From NCBI GenBank assembly GCA_028690585.1, contig JAQVAZ010000001.1:62001-126000 (forward strand): 64,000 nt of DNA, read 5' to 3'. Within the stretch, counting starts at the first letter, position 1. Each line of letters starts with the position of its first letter. Below, in pieces: positions 16,427 through 25,180 of this stretch. Source of the stretch: Candidatus Altimarinota bacterium. Its GTDB lineage: Bacteria > Patescibacteriota > Gracilibacteria > JAHISY01. The notes under the pieces are model-generated. The model was given only the letters and a program-made list of their open reading frames with translations. It ran no database searches and was not told the origin of the DNA. A program made the translations under genes and the position numbers.

Positions 16427-16789
16427 ATGCAAAAAATTCTCATCATCGAAGATGAAAAAACGTTAGGAGGTATCTACGAAAAATTCCTCAACTCTGAGGG
16501 TTTTCCAACAAAATGGATTGAATCCACTAAAGAAGCAAAAGCACTTAGTAGCTCTTTTGCAGCGGATTTAGTTTTGTTGGATCAAGGTTTACCAGATGAA
16601 ACGGATGGTATCGAAGCTTTGCCAGCATTAAAAAAACTTTTTCCTCAGGCTAAGTTTGTAATTTTTTCCAATTACAGCGCTTTTGCGCTAGAAGAAAAAG
16701 CGTTGCAGGCTGGCGCGGATGCTTACTGGGTAAAGGTAGATATTCGCCTCAGCAATCTCTCCCAGAAGATTAAAGAGTTATTTCAATAA
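16427..16789 (+). CDS. Single-domain response regulator (receiver only)
   Basis: The 120-aa protein is a CheY-like receiver domain with no output domain. It has acidic EDE near residue 8-10, phospho-acceptor Asp52 (VLLDQGLPDE), Ser81 in place of the switch Thr and conserved Lys103. It probably relays or titrates phosphate, perhaps from the histidine kinase encoded convergently: the last 12 bases of the two genes overlap on opposite strands. Pairing with that kinase is inference from position. Confidence 0.88.
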   Translation: MQKILIIEDEKTLGGIYEKFLNSEGFPTKWIESTKEAKALSSSFAADLVLLDQGLPDETDGIEALPALKKLFPQAKFVIFSNYSAFALEEKALQAGADAYWVKVDIRLSNLSQKIKELFQ

Positions 16790-18886
16790 TTCCACACAGA
16801 AGCTGCTGCCTCCTTGGGGCGTATCTTCCACCCAGATTTTGCCTTTGTGTAATTCGAGGATTTTTTTGCAGATATACAAACCCAAACCGATTCCTCCTTC
16901 CTTGGAATTCACTCCTCCCTTGAATTTCTCAAAAACCATCTTCTTCTGTTTATCAGGAATCCCCAGCCCATTATCCGCTATACAAACTTTTATTCGATTA
17001 TTTGCTTCTTCTACTCGGAGAATCACCTCTCCTTTTATAGGTGTGAATTTAATCGCGTTACTGAGGAGATTGTGAAAAACCTGCTGGATTTGGAGTGGAT
17101 CGATTTGCAGCCAAGTTTGTTTCTGGAGTTTATTCTCAAACTTCATACGTAAAGGTTTTTCTTTCGTAAGTGGCAAGAAATTCTTATAAATCTCCTCAAG
17201 AAATTTCCCGAAATCCATTTTCTGAAGCTTCAACTCTGCTTTATTGAAATCGTATTTCTGCACACTGAAAAGTTTATTCACCAATGCGTGTAGCTTCTCC
17301 ATCGCATTTAGCGCAGTTTTCACATCTTCTTTTTCATCTCCTTCTTCAAAAGAATTTTCTAGCATCTCAATCTGCAGTAGCGCGATATTGAGTGGAGTGC
17401 GTAATTCATGCGCGCTAGCAGAAATAAAATCTGCTTGCTGGCTAAGCAATTCACGGATTCTACGATTTTGTTGTTGGAGGCTGAGAGTTTTGCGCTTCAC
17501 TTCTTTATTGAGCGCATTACTAAAAATCGTATTTGTAAGTTTAAGATTTAGAAAAGCCTCAGATTTTTCCAAAGCCTCGATTTCTTCTCTAGTGTAAATA
17601 TCATCGAATTGTTTTTTACCTAAAACGAAAAACCCCATCAAATCCTTATTAGGGTTAAAAAGTGGTAAGCAAACTTCTCCTAACTCTTTTAATTCATTGT
17701 AGAAATCATAATTTTTTCTACTATCATCTTCACGCAAGGCTTGGATTTCTTTCGTTACTAAAATCTCTTTATGGTTTCTAAAATACTGCATTAAAGCAGC
17801 ATATTTCTTTTGATTTATCTCATTTAATAATACAAACCTAGCAAAACTAATCTTCAGTCTTTGGCAAAAAGTTTTTGCTAAATCCTTTTCAAAATCTCTG
17901 AGATTGCTGTAGATGATATTTTTATCACGAAATTCTTTGATGTTTTGATTGAAATTTTCCACACTAGTAATTCCAAAGAAGCTGTGGAATTTTGCAGAAT
18001 TAAAGAGATTACGGATTTGGCTGTAGGCCAATAAGGCTACTAGAAAAATAATGGAGTAAACATAAATAAACTCCACCTCTTTCACGAAAATAGTAAAAAT
18101 CTTATAAATCAGAATCCCTAATCCAAAAGCTGTAGATAAAGCAGTTACCCTTTTGAGGGTTTTTGAAATAACTAGTTTGGTATCGAGGAAGCGATAGCGC
18201 AGGATGGAATAAAAAGTTGGGGTAGAGAAGAAGAGAGTGAAAACCACTGCTTCATTTTGGAAAATATAAATGCCGAAAAGTGGTAATAATACATTGGTTG
18301 CTAGCGGAAAAAACTCGAAGAAAGAAAAACCAATTGTGGCTAATAATAATTTTTTTCTTTCCACTCCCCTTGTTTTATGGAGCTTATATAAAGCTAAGCC
18401 AAATATCCCAAGGAGACTTCCCTGAAACACGATAAAGTAAGGAAGATATAGTTTTCCAAACTCATCTGCTACATAAATACCATTTTCGATAATCAAAGAT
18501 TTGTGTATAAGTGGGGTTAAAGAAACTCCTATAAAAATTAAAGCTGCTGCAAAAATCAGATATTTTATTTTTCTTGATAATGGTTTAATTTCTTTTGGAA
18601 AGTTATAAAAAAATAAAAAAAGTGCTGGTAGCATTAATCCTGGAGTGGCCCAAGCTATACGAAAAAAGAAAATAGCTTTAGTAGCATCAATTACGCTGTA
18701 GCCTATTGGAGCAAAATATCCTCCAATGTAAAGCGCTAACATCCAAATTACGCTAGCAATAGAAAAAGCAAAATAGGCTTGGTTGCTGGTAGATTTATAG
18801 TTGCTTCGCAAAACATGTATTCCTGTAGCAATGACTGTTGCAATACAAAAAAGATACAGTGATGTGATGTATATCAAAGGAAGCAC
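16778..18886 (-). CDS. Sensor histidine kinase with 7TM N-terminus
   Basis: The 702-aa protein has seven to eight N-terminal membrane helices (to about residue 290) of the HisKA 7TM type. A GAF-like region comes next, then a coiled coil and the kinase core. The H-box reads SASAHELRTPLN, the N-box HNLLSNAIKF and the G-box DNGLGIP, and the ATP lid ends in GGIGLGLYICKKI. It probably senses a signal in or near the membrane and autophosphorylates on the H-box histidine. The start is GTG at 18886, which gives a good first membrane helix. It overlaps the convergent response-regulator gene by 12 bases. Confidence 0.88.
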   Translation of the reverse strand: MLPLIYITSLYLFCIATVIATGIHVLRSNYKSTSNQAYFAFSIASVIWMLALYIGGYFAPIGYSVIDATKAIFFFRIAWATPGLMLPALFLFFYNFPKEIKPLSRKIKYLIFAAALIFIGVSLTPLIHKSLIIENGIYVADEFGKLYLPYFIVFQGSLLGIFGLALYKLHKTRGVERKKLLLATIGFSFFEFFPLATNVLLPLFGIYIFQNEAVVFTLFFSTPTFYSILRYRFLDTKLVISKTLKRVTALSTAFGLGILIYKIFTIFVKEVEFIYVYSIIFLVALLAYSQIRNLFNSAKFHSFFGITSVENFNQNIKEFRDKNIIYSNLRDFEKDLAKTFCQRLKISFARFVLLNEINQKKYAALMQYFRNHKEILVTKEIQALREDDSRKNYDFYNELKELGEVCLPLFNPNKDLMGFFVLGKKQFDDIYTREEIEALEKSEAFLNLKLTNTIFSNALNKEVKRKTLSLQQQNRRIRELLSQQADFISASAHELRTPLNIALLQIEMLENSFEEGDEKEDVKTALNAMEKLHALVNKLFSVQKYDFNKAELKLQKMDFGKFLEEIYKNFLPLTKEKPLRMKFENKLQKQTWLQIDPLQIQQVFHNLLSNAIKFTPIKGEVILRVEEANNRIKVCIADNGLGIPDKQKKMVFEKFKGGVNSKEGGIGLGLYICKKILELHKGKIWVEDTPQGGSSFCVELLK

Positions 18887-18936
18887 TTTGTATTCGTTAA
18901 ATATTTTAGTGATGGAATCGGGTGGATTTTATCAGA

Positions 18937-20490
18937 TTACAAATTATAATTTGCAACTCTTCCTATAGTTAAGATGTTTTCGCCAATCCTAAAATCAGGC
19001 ACAAAAATAACCCCAGGCTTATTCTTGCTTGCTGCGAATCCTTTTGCGGTGGTTTCTGCAATATCTAAATATTTTTGTTTTATGTCATCAGGGATTATCT
19101 GTAGTAAGTTTTTGGCCATTTTTCTACCTGCTCCATTGCCTCTTCCTTCTAGAAGTATCCCGATTGCGTTAATGGTTATAACTTCATGATTTCCATCTAA
19201 GCTTAAATCTTTGGGTAAACCAAGTGATTGATGGTTAGCTTGAATAGCTGTGTTAATTGTTCTATGAAAATCTTCCCAACTTCTTTTTTCAGAAAAATCT
19301 CCAATGAGTTGTGAATAATGAAGCGGATTTTCCCAGCCCTCTTGCTGAAAGACTTCTCTCAGGGTTGTAACATTTGCAAAAGTAAAACCTACTTTCCCTA
19401 AGAGAGAAAGAAAAGCTCCTCGGCTTAGTTTTTCAGTTAAATGTCTTGTTACGACTTCGGGGTGATGATAAAAGATTAAATCCTCTCCAGTGAGAGGATC
19501 TTTTTTGCTTGGGGGATTAAGAAGCTCTTCATGAGAATATTCTCTAGCTTCTCCAAAAATTTGGGTTGGGGAAAAAGTTTCTTGAGTTCTTGAATTTACT
19601 AGATAATGCCCACCATTGTCGAAAATGGTTTTATATAATTTTGCTACAAGCTCAATAATCTCTGGTGTTATCTCAGCGGAAGTGAAGTTTCTGATTTCAG
19701 GAGTTGGAGATTCCTTTACTGTTTCACGAATAGGCAAGGGAATAATTCTTGCTGCTGGTTTTTTTGCCGTAGTGAAATGGAGGTAAAAACAATTATCTGC
19801 TTTTTCTCCATATAATCTTACTAACTCTTCTGCTTCATTGCGGCTTTCTGCGCGAATTTGCTGCAACTGAATTTCCCGAAAACCAACACTACTTAATTCG
19901 CTTTTCGCTAATCTGGGAGTGTGGAAACACTGCCAATCATTGGTATCCCACATCCTTGCGCTTGCAGAATCTAAGCATGCGCGAATATCAGGATTTTTCC
20001 TTCCGAAATCACTGGCTGCATCAAAAGCTGGAAGGTAGGCAACGAATTCTCCTCCTGGTTTTAAGGCTTTGAAGATAGATTGATACATTGCCACCACCGC
20101 TTCTCTAGTGGGAGGAATGATTGAATTTGTTGAAATCACCGTATCAAATTCACTAGTGAATCCAAGATTGGTAGTATCGCCAAAACGATGTGTGAGATTT
20201 GGATGAGAAAATTTTGCCTGAGACTCACACAGCATTCCTTCACTAAAATCACAAGCGGTGATTTTTGTTTCGGGAAAATTCTCGAGAATGGTTTTTTGTA
20301 AATTAATCGCGCTGCCGCAGCCTACGATTAAAACTTTTATTTGATTCCTAAGCTCCTGAATGATTCTTTCTACTTTTTCTGGGAAACTTGTCAGTGAATA
20401 AACTTCGTTTTCATATCCTGCTGCGAAATTATCCCAGTGTTTTGGCGTTTCTGTTTTTGATCCAGTTGGATTTTGGAGAAGTGTTGGCAT
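18937..20490 (-). CDS. SAM methyltransferase fused to a GNAT-like domain
   Basis: The 517-aa protein (from the ATG at 20490) has a class I methyltransferase in its first 230 residues: VLIVGCGSAINL, then ACDFSEGM and a GGEFVAYLPAF strand. The C-terminal half, after about residue 260, ends with EVITINAIGILLEGRGNGAGRKM. Its RGNGAG resembles the acetyl-CoA pyrophosphate loop of GNAT acetyltransferases. The middle part is unassigned. An upstream TTG start would add 20 basic residues. The fusion suggests two-step modification of one small molecule or protein; the substrate is unknown. Confidence 0.6.
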   Translation of the reverse strand: MPTLLQNPTGSKTETPKHWDNFAAGYENEVYSLTSFPEKVERIIQELRNQIKVLIVGCGSAINLQKTILENFPETKITACDFSEGMLCESQAKFSHPNLTHRFGDTTNLGFTSEFDTVISTNSIIPPTREAVVAMYQSIFKALKPGGEFVAYLPAFDAASDFGRKNPDIRACLDSASARMWDTNDWQCFHTPRLAKSELSSVGFREIQLQQIRAESRNEAEELVRLYGEKADNCFYLHFTTAKKPAARIIPLPIRETVKESPTPEIRNFTSAEITPEIIELVAKLYKTIFDNGGHYLVNSRTQETFSPTQIFGEAREYSHEELLNPPSKKDPLTGEDLIFYHHPEVVTRHLTEKLSRGAFLSLLGKVGFTFANVTTLREVFQQEGWENPLHYSQLIGDFSEKRSWEDFHRTINTAIQANHQSLGLPKDLSLDGNHEVITINAIGILLEGRGNGAGRKMAKNLLQIIPDDIKQKYLDIAETTAKGFAASKNKPGVIFVPDFRIGENILTIGRVANYNL

Positions 20491-20620
20491 AGCAAAAAAT
20501 GGGTTATCGCCTCGCTTTTTTCGGCGAGAACTACGAAATTCACGATACAACCCAAAAATTAAATCTTCATGAAATCATGGTAGTTGATTCATGTAGTTTT
20601 AATATAAGTTTTTATAAAAC

Positions 20621-21409
20621 CTATTTAGTATAATCAACTTTCCGCGTGATTTTTTTCCAGGCAGCGAAACTTTTTTTGAATATTTTTACAATTTCTGCGA
20701 TATCACTTGTGTAATACACTAACTTCAAATCACCCTTATCTAATAGCCTTTGCTTATTTTCCTTACCTCGTTTGGAAAACATCATTTTGTTTTCATTCTC
20801 AAAAATTGGTTTCCAAAAAGGATGCGCGAGAATCGGAAAATTTTTCTCTACCATACCTTTTTGTTTCAGCTGAATGAAAAGTGCAGCTTCCAGCGCAGTG
20901 CCGATGCCACCTGGCGCGAGATAAATCCCATGCGAGCTTCGCACGAATTCTTCCAAACGCGTAGTGAAACATTGGAATTTTTCAGTTACATCAAGGAAAG
21001 GATTGAATTCATGCGATTCTTTCTCTGGCAAATCCATCAAAACTCCTTGATTGCGCGCTTCTCCGTTGGTTTCATTTAGCGCCTGATACAAACCCGTAGA
21101 AGCTGCCAACATCAAACCACCTCCCCCACCAGTCACGATATCTACATCGAGAGATTTTCCCAACTCGCGCGCGAGATTACTTACAAACTGAAATTCCTCT
21201 GAAGTAGTATCCTCAATCTTCGCGCTACCAAAAACTGTAACGCGGAAATGCCTAAGATAAGCATTCTCAAAACTCTCATAAAGCAGCTTCTCATAATGCA
21301 TACGCGCTTTATCTAGCTTCTTCTCCAGCTTACGCGAAGCGCGGTGGCTAAATTTTATTTTTTTAGCAGCGGTTATTTTGGCGAAACCTTCTTCGCGGTA
21401 AGAAGCCAT
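20621..21409 (-). CDS. LOG family protein (TIGR00730 type)
   Basis: The 262-aa Rossmann protein has VTGGGGGLMLA (92-102) and the family motif APGGIGTALEA (165-175), which matches the PGGxGTxxE signature of LOG cytokinin-riboside phosphoribohydrolases and nucleotide nucleosidases. In bacteria these enzymes hydrolyse nucleoside monophosphates to base and ribose phosphate. A basic helical region of about 50 residues precedes the core and is longer than usual. Its ATG directly abuts the stop of the upstream dehydrogenase gene, so the two are co-transcribed. Confidence 0.83.
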   Translation of the reverse strand: MASYREEGFAKITAAKKIKFSHRASRKLEKKLDKARMHYEKLLYESFENAYLRHFRVTVFGSAKIEDTTSEEFQFVSNLARELGKSLDVDIVTGGGGGLMLAASTGLYQALNETNGEARNQGVLMDLPEKESHEFNPFLDVTEKFQCFTTRLEEFVRSSHGIYLAPGGIGTALEAALFIQLKQKGMVEKNFPILAHPFWKPIFENENKMMFSKRGKENKQRLLDKGDLKLVYYTSDIAEIVKIFKKSFAAWKKITRKVDYTK

Positions 21410-22366
21410 TTAAGTAGATTTAATTTGATGAGTAAGCTTGCGTTGCTTCCGAAATTCCTCGATGGATTCAAAAGCGGCGCAATACATTTTCTCTTTAGCG
21501 GTATCTGCGTAAAAAGCGATATGCGGAGTAGCAATCACTTCAGGGAGATTCAATAAAACTTTATCTAGCTTAGGATTTTTTTCATTCTCGATTACGTCTA
21601 GCGCAACTTTGCGGAATTTCCCTGCTTTGATTGCTTTTACTAGCGCAGCGGTATCAATCAAACTTCCTCGCGCAGTATTTACCAGAATTACCCCAGTTTT
21701 CATTTGCGCAATATTTTTACTATTTATAAGGTGTTTTGTTTCATGCGTGAGTGGAGTGTGAAGTGTGATGATATCGGACTTTCTCCAAATTTCACTCAGG
21801 GATTTCACATGTCGGAATCCAAACTTTTTCGCGAGTTTCGCATCAGGATATTTATCGAAAGCGATTACTTCCATCCCAAATCCGCGGGAAGCAATCCCAC
21901 AAACCTTGCTGCCAATCTTCCCTACTCCAACTACTCCGAGAGTTTTTCCGCGGAGAGTTTCTCCACATAAACCTTGATAGCAGAAATCACAGCCTTTGGC
22001 GCGCTTATTGCCTTCCACGATATTTCTCGTGGCTGCGAGTAAAAGTGCAAAAGTATGCTCCGCAATCACATGTGATCCATAATCCGCTACATTACAAACA
22101 GCGATTCCAAGTTTCCGCGCAGCTGCTAAATCAATGTGATCGAAACCTGCGCTACGAGTAATGAGAAGCTTGAGTTTTGGTAGTCTCTTGAGATTCTCTC
22201 CAGAAAAATCGGAATGAATAAATCCACAAATAATTTCTGCATCGCTGCAGCGTTTCAGAAACTTCGCAGAAAAAACCTCCTCGAAGCAAATTGCCTGAGG
22301 ATAATTTTTTAGAATAGCTACTTTTTCGTTTGGTTCAACTTCGAAAAAATAAATTTTTGATTCCAT
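21410..22366 (-). CDS. D-isomer 2-hydroxyacid dehydrogenase
   Basis: The 318-aa NAD-dependent enzyme has the Rossmann motif GVVGVGKIGSKV (about 143-154), the active-site Arg in NTARGSLID, the Glu in VIENEKNP and the His in ATPHIAFY. All three catalytic residues are in place. Such enzymes reduce 2-keto acids such as pyruvate to D-lactate; the short IENEKNP loop and ATPHIAFYADTA resemble D-lactate dehydrogenases, but the exact substrate is not certain. It lies 18 bases downstream of the PKD-protein gene stop region on the same strand. Confidence 0.87.
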   Translation of the reverse strand: MESKIYFFEVEPNEKVAILKNYPQAICFEEVFSAKFLKRCSDAEIICGFIHSDFSGENLKRLPKLKLLITRSAGFDHIDLAAARKLGIAVCNVADYGSHVIAEHTFALLLAATRNIVEGNKRAKGCDFCYQGLCGETLRGKTLGVVGVGKIGSKVCGIASRGFGMEVIAFDKYPDAKLAKKFGFRHVKSLSEIWRKSDIITLHTPLTHETKHLINSKNIAQMKTGVILVNTARGSLIDTAALVKAIKAGKFRKVALDVIENEKNPKLDKVLLNLPEVIATPHIAFYADTAKEKMYCAAFESIEEFRKQRKLTHQIKST

Positions 22367-22384
22367 ATCAGAAGTTTTTCCAAG

Positions 22385-24589
22385 CTATTCTACTTTGATT
22401 GTAGTGGTGTATTGAGAAGCGTTTCCAAGCTTATCGTAAATCGTAAGCGTTGTTGCATAGCTACCTGTTTTCTTGAAGATATGAGTAGGATTTACCACGC
22501 TGCTAGTTTCTCCATCGTTGAAAACCCAGTTGTAGCTTGATATTTCTCCTAGGCTACTACTTGCATCGAAAGAAACTGCTAGTGGAGCTTTCCCACTATT
22601 TCTCGAAGCCGTGAAAGCTGCGCTGAGTGAAGAGTGAGTAGCGATGATTTTTACAGTATCATAATAGGTGCTGCCATCATCCGCGTGGAGAATCAGCTTC
22701 ACAAGATATTCACCAGTTTCGGTGAAAACATGGGAGGTTTGCGCGCGTTGATAAATAAAATTCTCAGGCTTGTTGTTGCCAGTTTCTTGCGCATTGAAAT
22801 CCCATTCGTAAGAAATAATCTTGCGGTTATTTGGTAACCGGCTACCAGAAGCATCGAAATTTATTGCCAGAGGCGCTGGGCCAGAAAGTTTATCTGCACC
22901 AAAATCAATCACAGGTAACTCTTCCCCTACCAAAACTTTGGTTGTAGCTTCGGAAGTATTTCCATCAGCATCGGTGATTTTTAGTTTTACAGTGTAATTG
23001 CCAGTAGTTTGATAACGATAAGAAGCGTTGCTACCTTCCGCATCCCAAACATTATCTCCATCGAAATCCCACTGGTATTTCACAATGTTGTTATCTTTAT
23101 CTTTAGAATCAGTAGCTTCGAATTTCACTTCAAAAGGCGCGGAGCCAGCTACTGCTTGGTAGCGATTGCTGAAGGCTGGGCTGGTGGTAATCACCGCTTG
23201 AGGCGCATAGCTAGTATCATTTACTTTGATTTCGATGATATCGCTTTTTACTTGCCCGCTAGCGTAAGTTATACGCAGAGTCACTGGATAAGTGCCAGGT
23301 TTTGTAAATGTGAATTTATCGCGTTGGCCAGTGAGTTTCGCTACTCCATCACCAATTAACCACTCATAGCTATCAATCTTGGAAGTTCCGCTACTTACAT
23401 TTCCACTCGCATCGAAAGTCACAGTGAGTGGTGCGGCACCAGCCTGTGGAGTAGCTTTCAAGACTAATTTGCTTTGATCATAATCACCTGGCTCATAAAC
23501 AGTAATCACTTTTTCAAAAGTTTTTTCCTCGTGTTTACCATCAGCTTCTAAGTCAGCAGAGGTAACGGTAAGAGTTATTTTATGTTCACCAATCTTATCG
23601 AAGGTGTAGCTAACTTTACGATAAGAAACACCATCCATATCAGCTCTACCATCACCATCAAGATCCCAACTATAATTTGTGATTTGAGAATCCTGTGGGT
23701 CTGCGATGCTGTCGGCGCTGAGTTTTACCGTGAGAGGCACTTCACCAGATTCAAAATCAGCTTTGATTTCGCCGTAGATTTTTTGCGTAGAAATCGAAAC
23801 CACTTTGGTATACTCCTTCACAATAGTTGGATCTCCATTCTTTGGCTGCATTCTTACCAAGAGTTTCACATCAAACACTCCGTTGTTTTTGCCACCATTT
23901 GGGAAATAAAGCGTAACTTTTTCTCCGGTAGCATCTATCACTCCATCTCCATCTCTATCCCACTCATAGCTCACCAAATCATGTGAGCTTTTGAATCCAC
24001 TTGTGATTCTTTCTGCTGAGAAATCAATTTGAATCGGAGAAGTGAGTGAATAAGTGTAGGTTGGATTTGTAACGATTTCGATTGGAAGCTCAGAGGCGGT
24101 CATTTGGAATTTACTGATGTAAGAGTAAATCACTACCCAAATCACCATAATCACGATAAATAATGCAGAGATAATCAGCATCTTGCGAGTAGCTTTTTTC
24201 TTTACATCAACCTCACTTTTGGTAGCAAGCAAGCGTTTGCCAAACTGAAAAACCAAGGCGATTACCAGCGCTAAAGCGGTTAATCCGAAGAAAACGCTAA
24301 TGATTCCAATTGTCCAATTCTTGAAAGTAGTAGGTTGTAAACCAAAACTCGCGATGGTTTCACTACCTGCGCGTAAACCAAAAATCATCGCAGCAATCAA
24401 AACCACAAACAAGAAAATAAACAAAGTGCCACAACCAAATGCAACCTTACTAGGTTGAATCTTGGAAGTAGCAGAAGGCTTACTTGGTTGTGGATTATTA
24501 CTTGCAGGTTTCACAGCAGTAGCTTCTGCAGTTTTATCAATAATACTACTCACTTGATCTAATCCGGTAAGGTTTTTATTTTCAGGCAT
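22385..24589 (-). CDS. Membrane-anchored surface protein with six PKD domains
   Basis: The 734-aa protein has a polar, proline-rich N-terminus and three membrane helices (about residues 50-72, 88-112 and 130-152). A long extracellular part follows with six PKD-type immunoglobulin-like domains, each with a WDFDGD or WDLDGDG-like turn and a Y-x-F...G-x-Y-x-V-x-L strand. The DxDGDG turns probably bind calcium. It is the last gene of the minus-strand pilin cluster and probably displays a structural stalk on the cell surface. Domain count is from reading the repeats by eye. Confidence 0.82.
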   Translation of the reverse strand: MPENKNLTGLDQVSSIIDKTAEATAVKPASNNPQPSKPSATSKIQPSKVAFGCGTLFIFLFVVLIAAMIFGLRAGSETIASFGLQPTTFKNWTIGIISVFFGLTALALVIALVFQFGKRLLATKSEVDVKKKATRKMLIISALFIVIMVIWVVIYSYISKFQMTASELPIEIVTNPTYTYSLTSPIQIDFSAERITSGFKSSHDLVSYEWDRDGDGVIDATGEKVTLYFPNGGKNNGVFDVKLLVRMQPKNGDPTIVKEYTKVVSISTQKIYGEIKADFESGEVPLTVKLSADSIADPQDSQITNYSWDLDGDGRADMDGVSYRKVSYTFDKIGEHKITLTVTSADLEADGKHEEKTFEKVITVYEPGDYDQSKLVLKATPQAGAAPLTVTFDASGNVSSGTSKIDSYEWLIGDGVAKLTGQRDKFTFTKPGTYPVTLRITYASGQVKSDIIEIKVNDTSYAPQAVITTSPAFSNRYQAVAGSAPFEVKFEATDSKDKDNNIVKYQWDFDGDNVWDAEGSNASYRYQTTGNYTVKLKITDADGNTSEATTKVLVGEELPVIDFGADKLSGPAPLAINFDASGSRLPNNRKIISYEWDFNAQETGNNKPENFIYQRAQTSHVFTETGEYLVKLILHADDGSTYYDTVKIIATHSSLSAAFTASRNSGKAPLAVSFDASSSLGEISSYNWVFNDGETSSVVNPTHIFKKTGSYATTLTIYDKLGNASQYTTTIKVE

Positions 24590-24629
24590 TGAGTTGATTT
24601 TGGAAATTGCTGATAGTTTAACTTATTTA

Positions 24630-25169
24630 CTAAGGAGTGGTAGTTGTAGTAGTTGTTGTTGAGGTGAGGTCGCTGCCAGTTGGCCCATCTTCAATCAAAG
24701 TATTTACAAATGCATAAGCTAACAAAATAATGATAATACCAATCGTTACATAGATAATAATTTTCTTAGCTTTGCCTGACTGCTCATCTTCACCCATAGA
24801 AGTAACATAAAGGAAACCAGCATAAATTAGCGCAATCATCGCAATTAGCGCGAGAAAACCCAAAGCAAAATTTACCCAGTTAAGAATTGCTTCGCGTAAT
24901 CCAGTAAGAGTTGTAATACCTTTATAGGAATCGGTTGATGGTATTGTGAGGCAATTGGTGGTATCGCAGCCTGGTTGAGTAGCGCTGCCTCCACCTGTTT
25001 GCACTCCAATACTGAGATTATCAGTAGTCACTCCTAAGCTGACATCAGAAGCTAAATTTGCGGATTGAGTTTTGACATCGCTTTCTGAAAGAGTTGCCAG
25101 TGAAGTTGCTAGCAATAAACTAGTGATTCCAACTTGGAGGATTTTGCGGAATGTGGAATTTTTTTGCAT
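24630..25169 (-). CDS. VirB2/TrbC-like pilin, single module
   Basis: The 179-aa protein has a signal peptide, a short disulfide-prone segment (GCDTTNCL) and one pilin module: helix LGFLALIAMIALIYAGFLYV, a polar loop with GEDEQSGKAKK, and a second helix ending ILLAYAFVNTLI. This is the type IV secretion pilin pattern common in Patescibacteria. It ends in a run of eight threonines. The same loop (G-x-E-E-x-x-x-K-x-K-K) and AY-x-VN end recur in the three neighbouring genes, so the module is clearly repeated. Confidence 0.78.
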   Translation of the reverse strand: MQKNSTFRKILQVGITSLLLATSLATLSESDVKTQSANLASDVSLGVTTDNLSIGVQTGGGSATQPGCDTTNCLTIPSTDSYKGITTLTGLREAILNWVNFALGFLALIAMIALIYAGFLYVTSMGEDEQSGKAKKIIIYVTIGIIIILLAYAFVNTLIEDGPTGSDLTSTTTTTTTTP

Positions 25170-25180
25170 GAATTATTAAA

